From Diphasiastrum complanatum (lineage: Eukaryota > Streptophyta > Lycopodiopsida > Lycopodiales > Lycopodiaceae), in NCBI GenBank assembly GCA_029204225.1, contig CM055093.1:28469777-28533776 (forward strand): a stretch of DNA of 64,000 nucleotides. Direction: 5' to 3'. Of this stretch, positions 1 to 12,006 are shown one piece after another. Position 1 is the first letter of the stretch. Every line of letters starts with the position of its first letter. The notes under the pieces were generated by a model. It was not told where the DNA came from. It worked only from the letters and a program-made list of their open reading frames with translations, and made no database searches. The position numbers were made by a program, and so were the translations under genes.

Positions 1-807
1 TTGGCAACTTCATGTGTCTATTCAACCTAAAATCTAGGGAACGAAGACATATAAAAACATCCAAGGAGCAACAGATAACATAAAAATCATTCATTATTAT
101 TGAATCTCAAGGAATTAGAGTTCATATCATAAATTTACAATTGAATAGGACACATGAGACCTAGCATTAGTGATATTTATGGCTTTCACAAAGGGAGATG
201 GAGGAGCTCCAAACTTTCATTAAGTAAATATTATATCTCTAGCTAGGTACATAATGGCTAAAGTAAGGTGAAGGCGTTTGGATATACAATGAAACTTTGG
301 TAAGGTGCTACAAATATTTATGACACATTTTGGTATGCACAACAACCACCATGTGTCATGGTTCTACACATAGATTATGCTTAGAGAATGCATGCTTGTT
401 TTGTATATAGGGATAAATTAAAATGGTCTATTCATTTTATCAATCCAAGTGGATGATATGAGCACATATGCATGGCCAAAATGTTATTCTAGTCTCTTGA
501 TAGTGCATGAAAGAGACGAGGATGGATTATTGTAGTATGGGATATTAGTGCTGCCAGAATTTTAATTGTGCTCATAGTTGTATGTGTCAATAGTTCCATG
601 CTCCATGTCAAGATGAACTTAGATCCATAAAAGACAAATAAGTACGCTTGGCAATGTTGAAGTTAATCTTACTCCTACTCACTTGTTTAATCATTTGAGG
701 ATTTTTTTCTAGTCTGTATATACTCATTCATGCACAAGCTACTTGAAAAGTTATATAGAAATACGTTGTTATTCAAGCAATATACAATTTTCATGTGAAA
801 GTTTAAG
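1..807. other. Unassigned AT-rich sequence
   Basis: No convincing gene is visible on either strand. The short open frames here are out of context. The stretch may be decayed transposon sequence belonging with the copia Gag relic that follows, but I see no terminal repeat or primer site. Confidence 0.5.
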
Positions 808-1260
808 ATGAGAACGATCCTAATAGATAAGGAACTATGGGGAAACATAAATGATTCAATTGCTAAGCTAGTGGAATCAGATTTGTTGACTAGTTGGCAA
901 GCTAAGGATTGTAAAGCATTATCCAGCATATCCCTAAATCTCAAAGATTCACAATTAATAGCCCACGTGGCTAATTGTTCCATTGCAAAAGAAGCATGGG
1001 ACATTCTATCTGGCTTGTATAGAACTATAGATGTCACCATTCGTCTCTATCTGAGAAAGAAATTCCTAGCTCTCAAGATGAGTGAAGGAACTTTAGTAGG
1101 TGACCGTCTTAACAATATCAAATACTTACTAAATTAGCTAATATCAATCAATACTCCATGTGAAAAATTGTCAACTAGTTTGATTGTCTATTTGACAATT
1201 TCGAGGCCAAGATGAATCTCAACTTAGAGATAGGTTCATATTCTTGGAAAGAGAGAATGC
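808..1260 (+). pseudogene. Ty1/copia Gag relic
   Basis: The translation has the pattern of the copia capsid family (UBN2/gag_2): a W-x7-D-x2-A...I-x2-L repeat, then a segment reading AKEAWDILSGLY, then LKMSEG. A stop ends the frame at 1135-1137. Similarity continues just beyond it (INTPCEKLSTSLIVYL), so the frame is broken rather than naturally ended. No ATG or primer site can be assigned upstream and no zinc knuckle follows. It is a capsid fragment of an old element truncated by the LTR starting near 1262. The family call is by pattern only. Confidence 0.7.
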
Positions 1261-1261
1261 A

Positions 1262-2049
1262 ATAATGACAAGTCGAAGGCAGAGTAGCGACTTATTGAGC
1301 GCAGCGAAATAAAGCCTTTTTTCCTAATTCATGACTACGCCTATCAATATTACAAAACATAATGACAGAAGTCACGTTCAATCTTTTAGCAACTAACTTT
1401 GAAATCATCAGCGCTAAAGTGATTTCATAGCCAAACAATGAAGTATTGAATTATCAAACAAGATCAGTTACAAACACTTGCAGAGATGCATACATTCTGA
1501 CATAATACTAAACGCAATAAAATCAGTAGATTGATTCAGCATGTAACATGTACAAATCAGATGCTGATGAGCACAAGACAATTGTGGTTGAAAACCGCGT
1601 ACTCTAAGCTATCTCTGAGTAATTGAAACTCTGTTTGCTTACGCTTCCGCTGATAAGCAATAAGCACGAGTAGCAATACTCTAATGAACTATGTATGAAA
1701 ATTGACCTGAGCTAATGCTAATGAAGAGCTAATGAAATATTTGATGATCATCTATTTATACTAAGCAAATAATGCACGTCCAGTTGGACAGCTATTAGGT
1801 CACAGATTGTAGCCAGTTGGCCATAATGAGCCGGCATCCATCCAGTTAGGACTTCCCAGAAATTTACTTTCAAATCAGTTAGGGCAAGTCTGTAGTTTCA
1901 ATTCAAGTGGAACAATGCAGACTGTGTAGAAACATGAAGAGAACTACAGAACTAGATAATAAGTGGATGAAGATTAAAGATCGATTATTCAGCTGAGTCA
2001 CTCTGATAAGTAGAGTAATCCAACACTCAAGTAATAAAATAATCTAACA
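1262..2049 (-). mobile_element. Copia LTR, family G, copy 1 (3' LTR, - strand)
   Basis: On the minus strand this begins with TGTTAGATT at 2049, directly after a purine run (PPT) at 2050-2060, as a 3' LTR should. It is an inverted near-copy of 16654-17450: both carry the same blocks around the attgtcttgtgctcatca motif and the gctaaaagattgaa motif. The far end (near 1262) is not sharp. The internal element is reduced to the RNase H tail next door. Confidence 0.75.
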
Positions 2050-2168
2050 CTCCTCCTTAATCTAAATCCATGAATGCTTTGACCTTCAAACTTAGTTTTG
2101 CACAAATTTTTGTGTGTGCATCCAAGCTTAATGCTTTGTCTACATCTCTTGCCCAACTTGTAGCTGAA
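2050..2168 (-). pseudogene. Copia RNase H tail and polypurine tract
   Basis: Read on the minus strand, the sequence before the LTR encodes the usual C-terminal tail of copia RNase H (DKALSLDAHTKICAKLSLK, then KAFMDLD and stop), followed by an AAGGAGGAG purine tract that primes plus-strand synthesis. The same tail occurs in the relic at 18680-19750, so both belong to one family. The rest of pol is missing; the junction is near 2168. Confidence 0.7.
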
Positions 2169-2500
2169 TATGTTTACAGATGCCCTGCTCCAGAGGATCC
2201 GTTTTTACTTCGGTTCTTTTTGGCCACTTTTTCAGAACCGTTTCTGTCTGTTATCAGGCTTCATGGCATTCGTTAGATGGTTCTTGATTTTACGATGCCA
2301 ACCCAGGCAGAAGGGACAGAGTTTCGTTGTAGTATATTTCTTGGTCCTGCCTGTCAGAGGACTACTCAGGGACGTCACTCTTGAATGCACTTACATTCTA
2401 CATAGGATGCAAGCCAAGAACGCTCATTCACAGATCAGCATGCCAACCAAATGAATGTTCTATAGATTCTACTGCTACTTACTCTAAAAATGGACTGAAA
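2169..2500. other. Unassigned spacer
   Basis: About 330 bp between a copia tail and the ragged end of the gypsy A LTR. It has two overlapping open frames on the + strand but no domain or repeat I recognise. Confidence 0.4.
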
Positions 2501-5163
2501 TTAGATCCTACACTATACTGAATTGAGCTACATTTGCATAAACTGATAAACAAGAAACAAGAACTAATCTACAGCATGTTAGAAGTCCAAGAATCAAGAA
2601 ACTAACCAGCCTTTTGATTCTTGGACATCCCAAGAACATCAAGAACTAGAACGTTAGAGAATATGCAAGATTTATGCCACATTTCTAGCCTATTTAGTTT
2701 ACTTGAATGCTGGCTCCTACATTAATCCACAAGAAAACAAGAAATCTAATCCACAACTAGGAAAGCAAGAAAACTAATCCACTCTAAATCCACAACCACA
2801 CACAATATGAATGGAAGGGCATGATCATAGGGGCATCACTCAAGAAAACCATCATGATCAAGGAGCTTAGTGTAGCATCAAACTCATGGGAAATCTTCTT
2901 ATTAAGCATGGAGTAGATACAATGCAAAAAGCTCTTCTTCATAAAGAGGGAGTCTCTTAACTAAGCAAGAGAGCTCCTTAGGTGGCATCCTAGTGGAATT
3001 TCCACATTTCACAAATTACAAGTGGAATATTGCTCTCCACTAGAGGTCACCATCAAAAGGTGGCTCACTCTGCTTTCTTTAAGAGGGTGTTAGGGCCATT
3101 TTTTACGGGGGGTTGGTCCAGGCAAAACGTCCTAAAAGGGTCAAGGGGTCCCACCTCTAATGGCGGTTCGGCCCTACGTGAGCAACAGAGGATTTGCACT
3201 TCCAACCCTGATGGCCCTCTCTATTGCCCTGTGCTCCCCAACCGATGAGAGTTTTCCAGGCTCTCAGAGATACGGTTGCAAGGAGGGGGTGCTAATACTT
3301 TTGGTGCAATGATTCACTAGCTTTCTAGAATTATGGTTCCGTAAAAACTTTTGATCGCTAATTCGCTAATGTCTCTTTCCCCATTGAATTCGGCTTACAA
3401 TTAGTAAAGATCTTACATGGGCTGGAAACCGATTTACTGTCTATGATGTGCTCGTAGGGTGCAAGTTATACGCACCGCTTCGTTTGCTAAGCAGCGGTAT
3501 TTTCGCCGACCATCAGGTCTAGGTATTTCGCTAGACAGTACCGACGGTGGGTGTGACTAGTGCGACGCTTTAACCAAGGTGGTGTTTTTCAACCACGGAT
3601 GGTGGGCAGCCCGCTCTAGTGTTTCACAGAGGTCGGGTCCAGCTGACAAGCTTTATAAATGACGAAAATAAAATGCTTCTGAACTTTGACGGTTTATTGC
3701 GGTTTAAACTATCAGTTCTATCTTAGACAAGCATAGAGTAAAACACATTCACCTTTAAAAACCGTATCCATATAATTACTTCCAAACCATGCTAATAGAC
3801 CTTGGTTACAAGCGTTCTTGCTTTCACTAAACGTCGATAATCGAAAATCAATCCTTCCCTTAATTAACGCACAACATATGACATTCATTACTATAATTCT
3901 CAACTGAACTCTAGTTCATGCTTAAAAACCCGATTCACTACCAAACCTTACAAGTAGTCACCAATATAGCATTCAAGGCCCTCTTCCAAAACTAGCCAAG
4001 ATGCCATTTTTGTCAAAGGCTAGGGAGGTCATTCAAGTTACCCCTTTTGTACACCCTAGAAGCCCAAAATGTCAATGGCTAGTGGGTGTACCTCCCAAAT
4101 TTTTTAGCCTCCAAGGTGGTTTGGCATTTATTATCCAGATTTTGGGTGAGGCCCTTTTTCAACCCCTATTTTTAGTAGGCGGCTTTCGTTTTTCGTTGGA
4201 TACCTGTGTTTTCGGCCTTTCTTCGGTTTTTCAAGGGCCGTGCGCATACTGCTCATTTGTCTGGGTTTTTGGCTTGTTGGGTAATCACTTGGCCCACACA
4301 TTTCATTAATTGCCCGTAAATTGCCCAAACTTTGCCGTTAGAGTTTCTGTGACTCCTTAACATTGAATCCATATTTCCCGGTCCCGTTTTTACCCGAAAC
4401 TTTTCTTTCTCGGTTTTTTCTTCTGTGGTTGATTTTTCCGGCATTCATGACTAGGGCTCCCATGACAACATGGTTTCCCTGAAAAATTACACTGAGTGAT
4501 CATATATTAGTAAAAATGGACTCAGTACATGGTATGATTTTAGCACGGTCATATTGGCTATTTTTTTACAACTGGCCATTTTTGTGAAAAGCCGTAAAAT
4601 ATTTACCGACCATTTCTAAGGCCACAAAATTTGCTCTAGCCTCATTTAGGACGGGCTGGGACACAATTCTAGGTGGACTGGCACTTTTGGCTCGGTCTTA
4701 CAAAACTAAATATTTTTGACGATTTTTTCGAAAGTCAGTTTCTTACTTTTAAATAGGGTCTAGCCACTTCAGGGCGGGCTGGGACCCAGTTTTAAGGCAA
4801 ATTTGTGCCAATTTTTCTCTAATAATCGAGTTTTATATGCCAGGTTTTTCGATTATTGCAAACTTAAATTTCAATATTAGCCCGATTTTTTGTGCGAAAA
4901 TATCGGCTAACAGAGGGGTCTACTTGTATTTATTACATTTGCTTAGAAATACTAGTTCTTACATGGTCATTCCATCTTTCGGGATTCACCGTGAGGCTTA
5001 CACAGTTATTGCTTGTTATTACTAACTAGCATTTCTCGGCTCTCATACTCGGCTCTTAGTCTTCATTAGTCTCGTCTTCTCAGAGACCTCCTCAGTCTAA
5101 GGTGAGAGGTGCTCTTGAGTTGCTCTGTCCGAGTATCTTGGGAATTTGAAAAAAATCAGCCAA
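2500..5163 (-). mobile_element. 3' LTR of gypsy element A, interrupted
   Basis: Minus-strand LTR starting with TGTTGGCTGATT near 5163, preceded by the purine-rich tract TTAGGGGTGGG. Block by block it matches the gypsy B LTRs (56082-57100, 61716-62810): the GAGGTCTC segment, the AGCCGAG repeats and the long TTCTTGATTC tail. The match is interrupted between 3087 and 4913 by the solo LTR described separately. The distal end near 2500 is degraded. Confidence 0.85.
3088..4912. mobile_element. Solo LTR (about 1.8 kb) nested in gypsy A LTR
   Basis: The insert starts TGTTAGGGCC and ends TCGGCTAACA, giving the perfect 6-bp terminal inverted repeat TGTTAG/CTAACA with TG...CA ends. It is flanked by the direct 5-bp duplication GAGGG (3083-3087 and 4913-4917). 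The host LTR resumes exactly at the next base when compared with intact copies in gypsy B. No Gag, pol, primer site or purine tract is present, so it is a solo LTR from an otherwise absent family, or possibly a coding-free LTR-like element. Strand cannot be fixed. Confidence 0.85.
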
Positions 5164-7517
5164 CATCAACCCACCCCTAATGTGTTGCAGGACCCACTGC
5201 AACTCATATTGGACGATGTCACTCCGCTTTGCATTGGCATCTTCGATCGTCACTTGGAAAAGCGTAGATCCTCAATCGCTTACATAAAACCAAGTGCTTA
5301 TTGTTGCCAGTCTTTATCACAGAAATTGTTTTCACAAATTGCCGCTAGAGAGCTCTCAGCAACTTTATAACTTGCATGCTCGAATGTTTTTCTCATTTCT
5401 CTTTCTTTCGTTGCATCTGCCACGGATGATTTCACTTCTAGTTTCTAGGCAGATTCTAACTTCTGGGAGGTTGTATCCTCCATATTGCTTCTAGGTGTTT
5501 CCGTGGTTCTTCTCTCAGTTGAAGTTCCAGTCTTGTCGATGCTCTTTTCTGATAGGTAGCACAAATCTGGGTTATCAGTCTCAAGGGGATGGACTCATCA
5601 TAAATTGGTGGTAGGAATAGTTTTGGATGGACGGTTTGGTGACGGTAAGGAAACATGATGAAGGCTTGGTGGTAGGGTGAAGGAACTGATAGTTCTACAA
5701 TTGCAGTCTTGGACCCTTGCAATGTCGAGCTTCGACCACCACTTGTTGGGTGAGGAGCTTGCTTTATTTGCAGGTTCACGGATGTCTTCATCTTTCATTT
5801 TCTGCAGCTCTTTCTTTTGATCCGTTACTTTGGGATCTCTTTGGGCTTCATAAGAGGGGATTCAACTATCATTACTCCAAAGAGTTTCTTGTTGATCAAG
5901 ATCGATCTGACTCATCTGTTGCTTAAGTTTTTGTCCTTTCCTCCTCAGCTTCCTGGATCTTTCTGTTTATTTGTTTTGGCTGCTTTGTCTGCTTCTTAGG
6001 TCTTCGTTTGACTGATCAACCGTTGTAGGTGGCAATTGGTCTCCACAAGACATTTGCAATGATCTATCAGCTGCTTTGGTAAGACTATCAAAAACTGGGA
6101 ATTTCTTAGAAGAATAGTAACCTGATGATAAACAAACAGATGGAAGGAAGGGTGGTGGTGACAACGGTAGATGGTGTGGACGTTGTAAGATATAGCTTGC
6201 AATGCAGGTATGCTTGAGGTACTATGTCCTGAGGACCTCTCTGAACAAGTGATTCAGAACCGAATCTCTATATGGATTTCCAAATCCTAGATTGATTGTG
6301 TATTGGCACATTGGAAATCTTATCAGCATGTGGAAAGACAAATAGATTTGAGGTTGTAAAAGGGGAGAAAAACTGTCAATTCCTTGTGGCGGTTGCTCTT
6401 GGTTGGACATTGTAGCAGATGACGGAATATCGGTTTCACTTTCTTTCGACAAGGACTCATTTCATATTGTCTTTTTTCATTATGGAGCTGGTGTATTGGA
6501 CGGTGATGTAGTAGAAGTTTACAAGAAACTTCTCAATTGAGCAGTAGGTTTAACTGTTGGTTGCTATGGTGCTCGTGTTGTTGTCGTGAAGATCCTATTG
6601 TGATTCATAACTGACGTGACGGGCAGGTAGGATCTTAGGTGGTTATTTTGGACAGTCTTTGAAACTGTGTTTTCTGATACAGGCTGGACAATCAACCATG
6701 AAGTGGCCAGTTTCACCACAGATGGAGCATCTGGTGTGCAGTGGCCCTTGTATAACGGCATACCCATCTTGTATGGCTAGTGGTTATGGACTTTCTGGTG
6801 GATATTCATGATAAGGCAAGGCATTTCCAGATTGTGATGGGTGTTCTTCATATTGTTGAACTATATGTGCTTGAATAGGTCGATATGAAGGACAAGCATC
6901 AACAGGATGCGTAGCCCGGCAGTGTGGACACCATATTGTTTTTCGTCTATAAGGTACCTGTGCAGGGTTTGATTGACCAGGCATACTGCTTTGGATAGAC
7001 TTCAGGGTAGTTTGAAACTCATTGGTGAGTTTCTCCATTTGAAGTTGGTGTTGCTTATTAAGCAACTCCAGCTGTGATTTCCAAAGCTGATCTTAGGTGT
7101 CCTCGATCGGCTTCGACTCATGGACAGGAGCACGTGGCGCTCGTTTTTTCCTAGATTTGTCAACATCTGATCCTTCGTCTTCTTCCTTGATGGCATCAGA
7201 CATAGCTAACTTTAGACTCGTATATTCATCATTGGATTTAAGCTCGCGTCTAATCCATCTTGGAAGGCCGACTAGGAACCATATGATGAGCATCTATTCG
7301 GAGGGTTGTTCCTGTACTTGACATTTGAGGCATTTGTAACGCTCGATATAGTCTCATACACGTTCATCCTTTGCCATCTTGATGTTACTCAATTTGACAA
7401 AAGGACTCTCAATCAAGTGAAAGGGCTTAAAATGCTTGATAAAGGACTCTTTCAAGATTGAACAGTCTATCTTATCTTCACGATCAAGGTTGAAAAACCA
7501 ATCACGTGCTTTAGCGA
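5164..7517 (-). mobile_element. Gypsy element A internal region (gag-only family, truncated)
   Basis: An inverted near-copy of the interior of gypsy B (about 58440-61715). In minus-strand order it contains the C-terminal half of Gag and then about 1.4 kb of non-pol sequence leading to the 3' purine tract. No reverse transcriptase or integrase motif is present anywhere, as in B. The 5' part (5' LTR, leader, N-terminal Gag) is cut off at about 7517, where the copia-1 LTR begins. Confidence 0.8.
6590..7517 (-). pseudogene. Gypsy A Gag, C-terminal half, broken
   Basis: Minus-strand fragments match the Gag of gypsy B: the capsid segment RDWFFNLDREDKIDCS, the helix IIWFLVGLPRWIRRELKSND, an acidic linker, then a CCHC zinc knuckle (CSICGETGHFMVDC, near 6690-6740) followed by a Cys-rich KHSFKDCPK tail. 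Gag would package the RNA and form the particle. Stops and frameshifts separate the pieces, and the N-terminal third is absent because of the truncation near 7517. Confidence 0.8.
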
Positions 7518-8172
7518 TATCATTTGCAAATCGTAAACACACCTCTAGGACCGCAAACCACAAAAGGGGTGCAGAACGAAGACTACGAAAAGAACGAAAA
7601 CACACAAAGAAAAATCTTTCACGTTGCCAGCTGGCAGCTCAACGGGCTTCATGCCTAGCTAAAACGAATAGCAACGATGGAGACTAACTAACTAGTTGAT
7701 TAGCGTTAACTAGTCTTGTGATTCTACGTTTAGCTATCTTGTAAACTCCACATAGTGGAGGTATAAACAATCCTCTCTGGATCATAACCAAGAAGAGAGA
7801 TAGTGAATACAAAGATATGTAAGAAATAGAGAGAGACGTAGCGAATAGCATAAGAAAGCAAAAATACCATAGCTGTGCATGAAAGTCTGCCAACGAGCAA
7901 AACACAATGAAAGAGCAGAGAGTCATTCCGCCAATGAGCGAGACATTGATGATCTCGCTCTAAAACCAAACTGACATTATAGTCGTTCTATTTCGTGTAT
8001 CTATTGGCCTTTGCTGTGTCTCTTGATTTCTAGAATAAAATATGTTCTATTATGCATAGTTGAGTGTCTGGGATCCCGTAAGAGCTTTTGCACAAAAAGA
8101 AAATTCAAAGACAAAAAATTGTTCGCAAATCAGAAGAGAGGACGAACACAAAAGAAAAAAGCTTTCGCAACA
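7518..8172 (+). mobile_element. 5' LTR of copia-1 (5'-truncated)
   Basis: Ends ...GCAACA at 8172, immediately followed by the primer-binding site. The same sequence is present inverted at 13929-14458, and its first part matches the 3' LTR at 12674-12893. Comparison shows that about 110-130 bp of the LTR start is missing here. The left edge abuts gypsy A Gag without a visible target duplication. Confidence 0.85.
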
Positions 8173-8188
8173 TGGTATCAGAGCCTAC
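8173..8188 (+). promoter_or_regulatory. Copia-1 primer-binding site
   Basis: TGGTATCAGAGCCTAC directly follows the LTR. This is the standard copia primer site, complementary to the 3' end of initiator methionine tRNA, where reverse transcription begins. Confidence 0.9.
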
Positions 8189-8236
8189 AGGTTATCATAC
8201 TGATATCCCAACAGTGATTCTTCCAAACAACACAAT

Positions 8237-9166
8237 ATGGCTACGACAATCCAGACCAGAGTAGCGATCAGTCTTGATGGTGCAAATTACAGAATCTGGA
8301 AATTCAAAATGAAAACACTCCTGAAGGGCGAAGGCATCTGGTCGGTGACCGAGCTCTTAGAGGTGCAGCCTCCAGAGGGAGACCCGAAGAGGATTGAATG
8401 CATCAAAAAGGATGAGCGCGCAATGGTGATTATTGTTTCATCCATAAATGAAGATCTACTCATGCAGATTGAAGACTGTGAAAGCAGCCATGCAGCGTGG
8501 AAAAGATTAAAGCAAAAGTATGAAGTGAGGACTGCAGCTTCAGTTATGCACCTTCACAATCAACTACAATCCATACGGTGGGATGGCAACCAATTAGATC
8601 AGCACGTTGAGAAGATCAGAATGATCTTCGCTCAACTCGCTGCATCAGGACAAGAGCACCAGGTCCCAGCACCACATCAGCTGATGTACTTCATGAAATC
8701 TCTACCGACATCCTATCAGCCGCTAAGAATGCTCATACTGAGTCTACCAGATATGACATTCAACAAAGCAGTCAGTCTTGTCGCTGATGAGAGACTGATG
8801 AGAGACAAAGGAGAGGGAAGCAGTGATCAAGAGAAGGCTCTCTTCATGAAAGGAAAGATGAAGAACAAAAACAAGCCAAAATTTGAGAAGACGAAGTCCT
8901 CAAATCAACAATCTTTTTCTTGCAATCACTGCCACAAACCAAGCCATACGGCCAACAAACGCTGGTTCAATCCAGCAATACCTTGCATGCACTACAAAAA
9001 GAAAGGGCATTCTTGTATACGACTGTAGATTCAACCCAAAAAAAAAAAAACAAAGCTGAAAAGGCAAACGTTGCAGAGTCATCAAAGAATGCTGAAAGAG
9101 GTGACGAAGCTTTCACGATACTCGACGAAGCTTTGACAAGCTACTCTGAACACGATACGATGTAGT
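8237..9166 (+). pseudogene. Copia-1 Gag
   Basis: Starts at the ATG 48 nt after the primer site and reads about 260 codons before a stop at 9026. The N-terminal GANYRIWKFKMKTLLKGEG and the central HLHNQLQSIRWD and MKSLPTSYQPL patterns are typical of copia capsid (UBN2). Two zinc-knuckle-like segments follow (CNHCHKPSHTAN and CMHYKKKGHSC), both lacking one ligand Cys. The frame breaks at the second knuckle and resumes in another frame after 9030. This is a recent but damaged copy. Confidence 0.85.
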
Positions 9167-10600
9167 CATTGATTCAGGAGCAACATCTCACATAACCTGC
9201 AACAAGAAGATCTTGATCAACTTTTGCGAACTCGAAAATGACAGAGCAGTGATTCTAGGCGATGGAAGTAGACACAATGTCAAAGGCATCGGCTCTCTAT
9301 AGCTACGAACACTGTCAGGCCAAGCAGAGCTGCCAAGAGCACTCTATGTGCCCTCACTCAGAAAGGATCTGCTATCTGTCTCCAAGATGGCAGATCTAGG
9401 CATTCAAGTTTTGTTCGATGGCAACACTTGTCGTATGATCGAGAAGACGACAAACAAGTTGCCGACAATCGGATGCAGAGAAGGAAATCTCTACCAGGTC
9501 AAAATAATCAGCAACTCTGAAAGCATATTAAATGCTTCAAAAAATGAAGATCAGCTCTGGCATAGAAGAATGTATCATCTGAACATGCGGAGCCTATATG
9601 ACATGAGTAGAAAGGACATTGTCACAGGTCTCAAGATTTCAAGGCCAAAGGTTGAGTTCTGCGAAGCTTGTCAAAAAGGCAAGCAACATCGGAATCCATT
9701 CACACACGAGGGAAGAAGAGCCAAAGAAGTTCTTGAGCTTGTCCACTATGATGTGTGTGGACTGATGAAAATAGATTTGCACTCAGGTTCGAGATATTTT
9801 CTAATGTTCACAGATGATTACAACTGAATGACCACAATCTACTACTTGAAGAAAAAATCCGAAGTATTTGATTCTTTCAAGAAGTTCATGGCATTCACAA
9901 AGCGACACACCTCGAAAAAGATACAGATCCTTAGATCTGACAACTGGTGAATACAAAAGCACAAAATTCTCAAGATTCTGCAAAGAACAAGGGATCGAAC
10001 ACCGGTTCACTCTTGCATACACAACATAATACAACGGTGTGACAAGAAGAAAAAATAGAATGCTAGTCGAAGGAGCCAGATGCATGATGGCATAGGGTCA
10101 ATTGCCAGGTCAATTCTGGGCCGAGGCAATAGCTACAGCTGTACACCTGCAGAACAGATCTACAATGACAGCGCTGGAGAACAAAACACCATACGAAATG
10201 TGGACAGGTAGAAAGCCTGATTTGTCATATGTACGAGTGTTTGGATGTGCAGCATACAAGCACATTCCAAAGGAAAAGAGAAGCAAGCTCGATAACAAAT
10301 CCGAATAAACAATCATGGTCGCCTACTCGAACGGAACACATGTGTACAGACTCTATGATCCAACCACGAAGAAGGTTGTTTCGAACAGAGATGTGAAGTT
10401 CAATGAGTCCACATTCCCTGGACCGAAAGACGAAAGAGGCCATGAGATCTTCACACTGCTGTCTATTCAAGAGGGAAATCGAGGACATACATCAAATCAG
10501 AGTGTAGAGCCCCAGATTTCAGAGCAGCAGGAAGCAGAGGATCAACCCAACGAACAAGAAATATTCGAACAGCGACAAAACGAACCTTGAAGGTCAACAA
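9164..10600 (+). pseudogene. Copia-1 protease and integrase
   Basis: Protease active site VIDSGATSH lies at 9164-9190. Next come the GAG-pre-integrase zinc domain (LWHRRMYHLN ... CEACQKGK, about 9555-9685) and the integrase core, with the DVCG and TDDYN motifs near 9750-9825 and RSDN near 9935. The core is interrupted by stops (for example 9825-9827) and the catalytic Glu region near 10030-10060 is scrambled. The linker FWAEAIATAVHLQNR and the GYS-like segment (mutated here) are recognisable at 10111-10330. Not functional as read. Confidence 0.85.
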
Positions 10601-10689
10601 GACAAAGAAGAGCTCCAGACCGCTATTTTGACAATCTTCAATGGAGTGAAGACACGCAGTTTGAGTACTATAGCTTCATAGAAGAGCCA

Positions 10690-11935
10690 ACAACATACCA
10701 AGAAGCTATCTAGAGTCTAGAGGGAGAATTCTGAAAGCAGGCAATGTCAGAGGAGATCGAGTTGATGAGGCAAAACGAGACATAGACTTTAGAGCCACTG
10801 CCAGAAAATAGAAAAATAGTCGACTGCAAGTGGGTGTACAAGAAAAAGCTAAAATCAGATGGCACTATTGACCGCTACAAGGCAAGGCTTGTTGTAAAGG
10901 GCTACATGCAGAGATATGGTGCCGACTATTTTGACACATATTCACCCATGGTGAAGATGACAAGCATAAGGCTACTCCTTGCATATGCCACACAGTACAA
11001 TCTAGAAATTCACTATATTGACGTGAAAACAACCTTTCTCCACAGAGATCTAGAGGTTGAAATCTTCATGAAGCAACTTGAAGGCTATGAAGATCCCGAC
11101 AACATAACAAGAAGCTATCCAGAGTCCAGAGGAAGAATTCTGGAAGCAGGCAATGTCAGAGGAGATCGAGTCGATGAGGCATGGACTTTAGAGCCACTAC
11201 CGGAAAACAGAAAAATAGTCGACTGCAAGTGGGTGTACAAGAAAAAGCTAAAATCAGATGGCACTATTGGCCGTTACAAGGCAAGGCTTGTCGCAAAGTG
11301 CTACACGTAGAGATATGGTGTCGACTATTTTGACACATATTCGCCCATGGTGAAGATGACAAGCATAAGGCTACTCCTTGCATATGCCACATAGTACAGT
11401 CTGAAAATTCACCAGATTGACGTGAAAACAGCCTTTCTCCACGGAGATCTAGAGATTGAAATCTTCATGAAACAACCTGAAGGCTATGAAGACCCCGACA
11501 ACAGACAATATGTGTGTCGATTGCAGAGATGCATCTACAATCTGAAATAGGCATCATGAGCCTAGTACAAAAAGCTTGATGGTCTTCTGAAGTCTCTAGA
11601 CTTTAACCCTACTCAACCAGATTGTAATGTCTACATCAAAAGAGTAGGAAAGGATTTTGGGATACTGACCATTTTCGTGGATGATTCATTGATGATAGAA
11701 AATTCCTTGATGCTGATCAAAGACACGAAGAGTCAGATTTCTAAAAGCTACAAAATCACAGATCTTGGAGAAGCAACAAAATGCCTAGGGCTGGAGATCA
11801 GAAGAGATCGAACAAATGGCGAAATACACTTGAGTCAGTCAGAATACACCAGAAAAGTGCTGAAGCAGTACCACATGATGGAGTGCAAAGAGAAAGCCAC
11901 ACCAATGATAGCTGGAGCCAAGCTCACGAAATAGG
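10690..11935 (+). pseudogene. Copia-1 reverse transcriptase with internal duplication
   Basis: Contains the copia RT entry motif CKWVYKKKLKSDGT twice, at about 10828 and 11223, each followed by RYKARLV and the FDTYSPMVKMTSIRLLL block. A single set of downstream RT motifs follows, with the active site as IFVDDSLM near 11670 (the family norm is YVDD) and LGLEIRR and LSQSEYTRKVL near 11790-11870. Several in-frame stops are present. The repeated N-terminal part is a tandem duplication, described separately. Confidence 0.85.
10701..11503 (+). repeat. Tandem duplication of about 400 bp in copia-1 RT
   Basis: Copy 1 at about 10701-11104 and copy 2 at about 11110-11503 are direct repeats offset by about 409 bp. 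Both run from gaagctatc...agagtc through the RT entry domain to cccgacaaca. They differ by scattered substitutions and about 10 bp (the aaacgagacata stretch is only in copy 1). Confidence 0.9.
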
Positions 11936-12006
11936 ATTGCCCAAAAACAGAAGAGTAAGATTAGAAGATGACAGGTATATCCTACTAGAACTTAATCGAG
12001 AGTCTG

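Noticed and set aside
3088-4912. DNA transposon with 6-bp inverted ends
   Set aside because: TG...CA ends, a 5-bp duplication and no transposase fit a solo LTR better than a cut-and-paste element.
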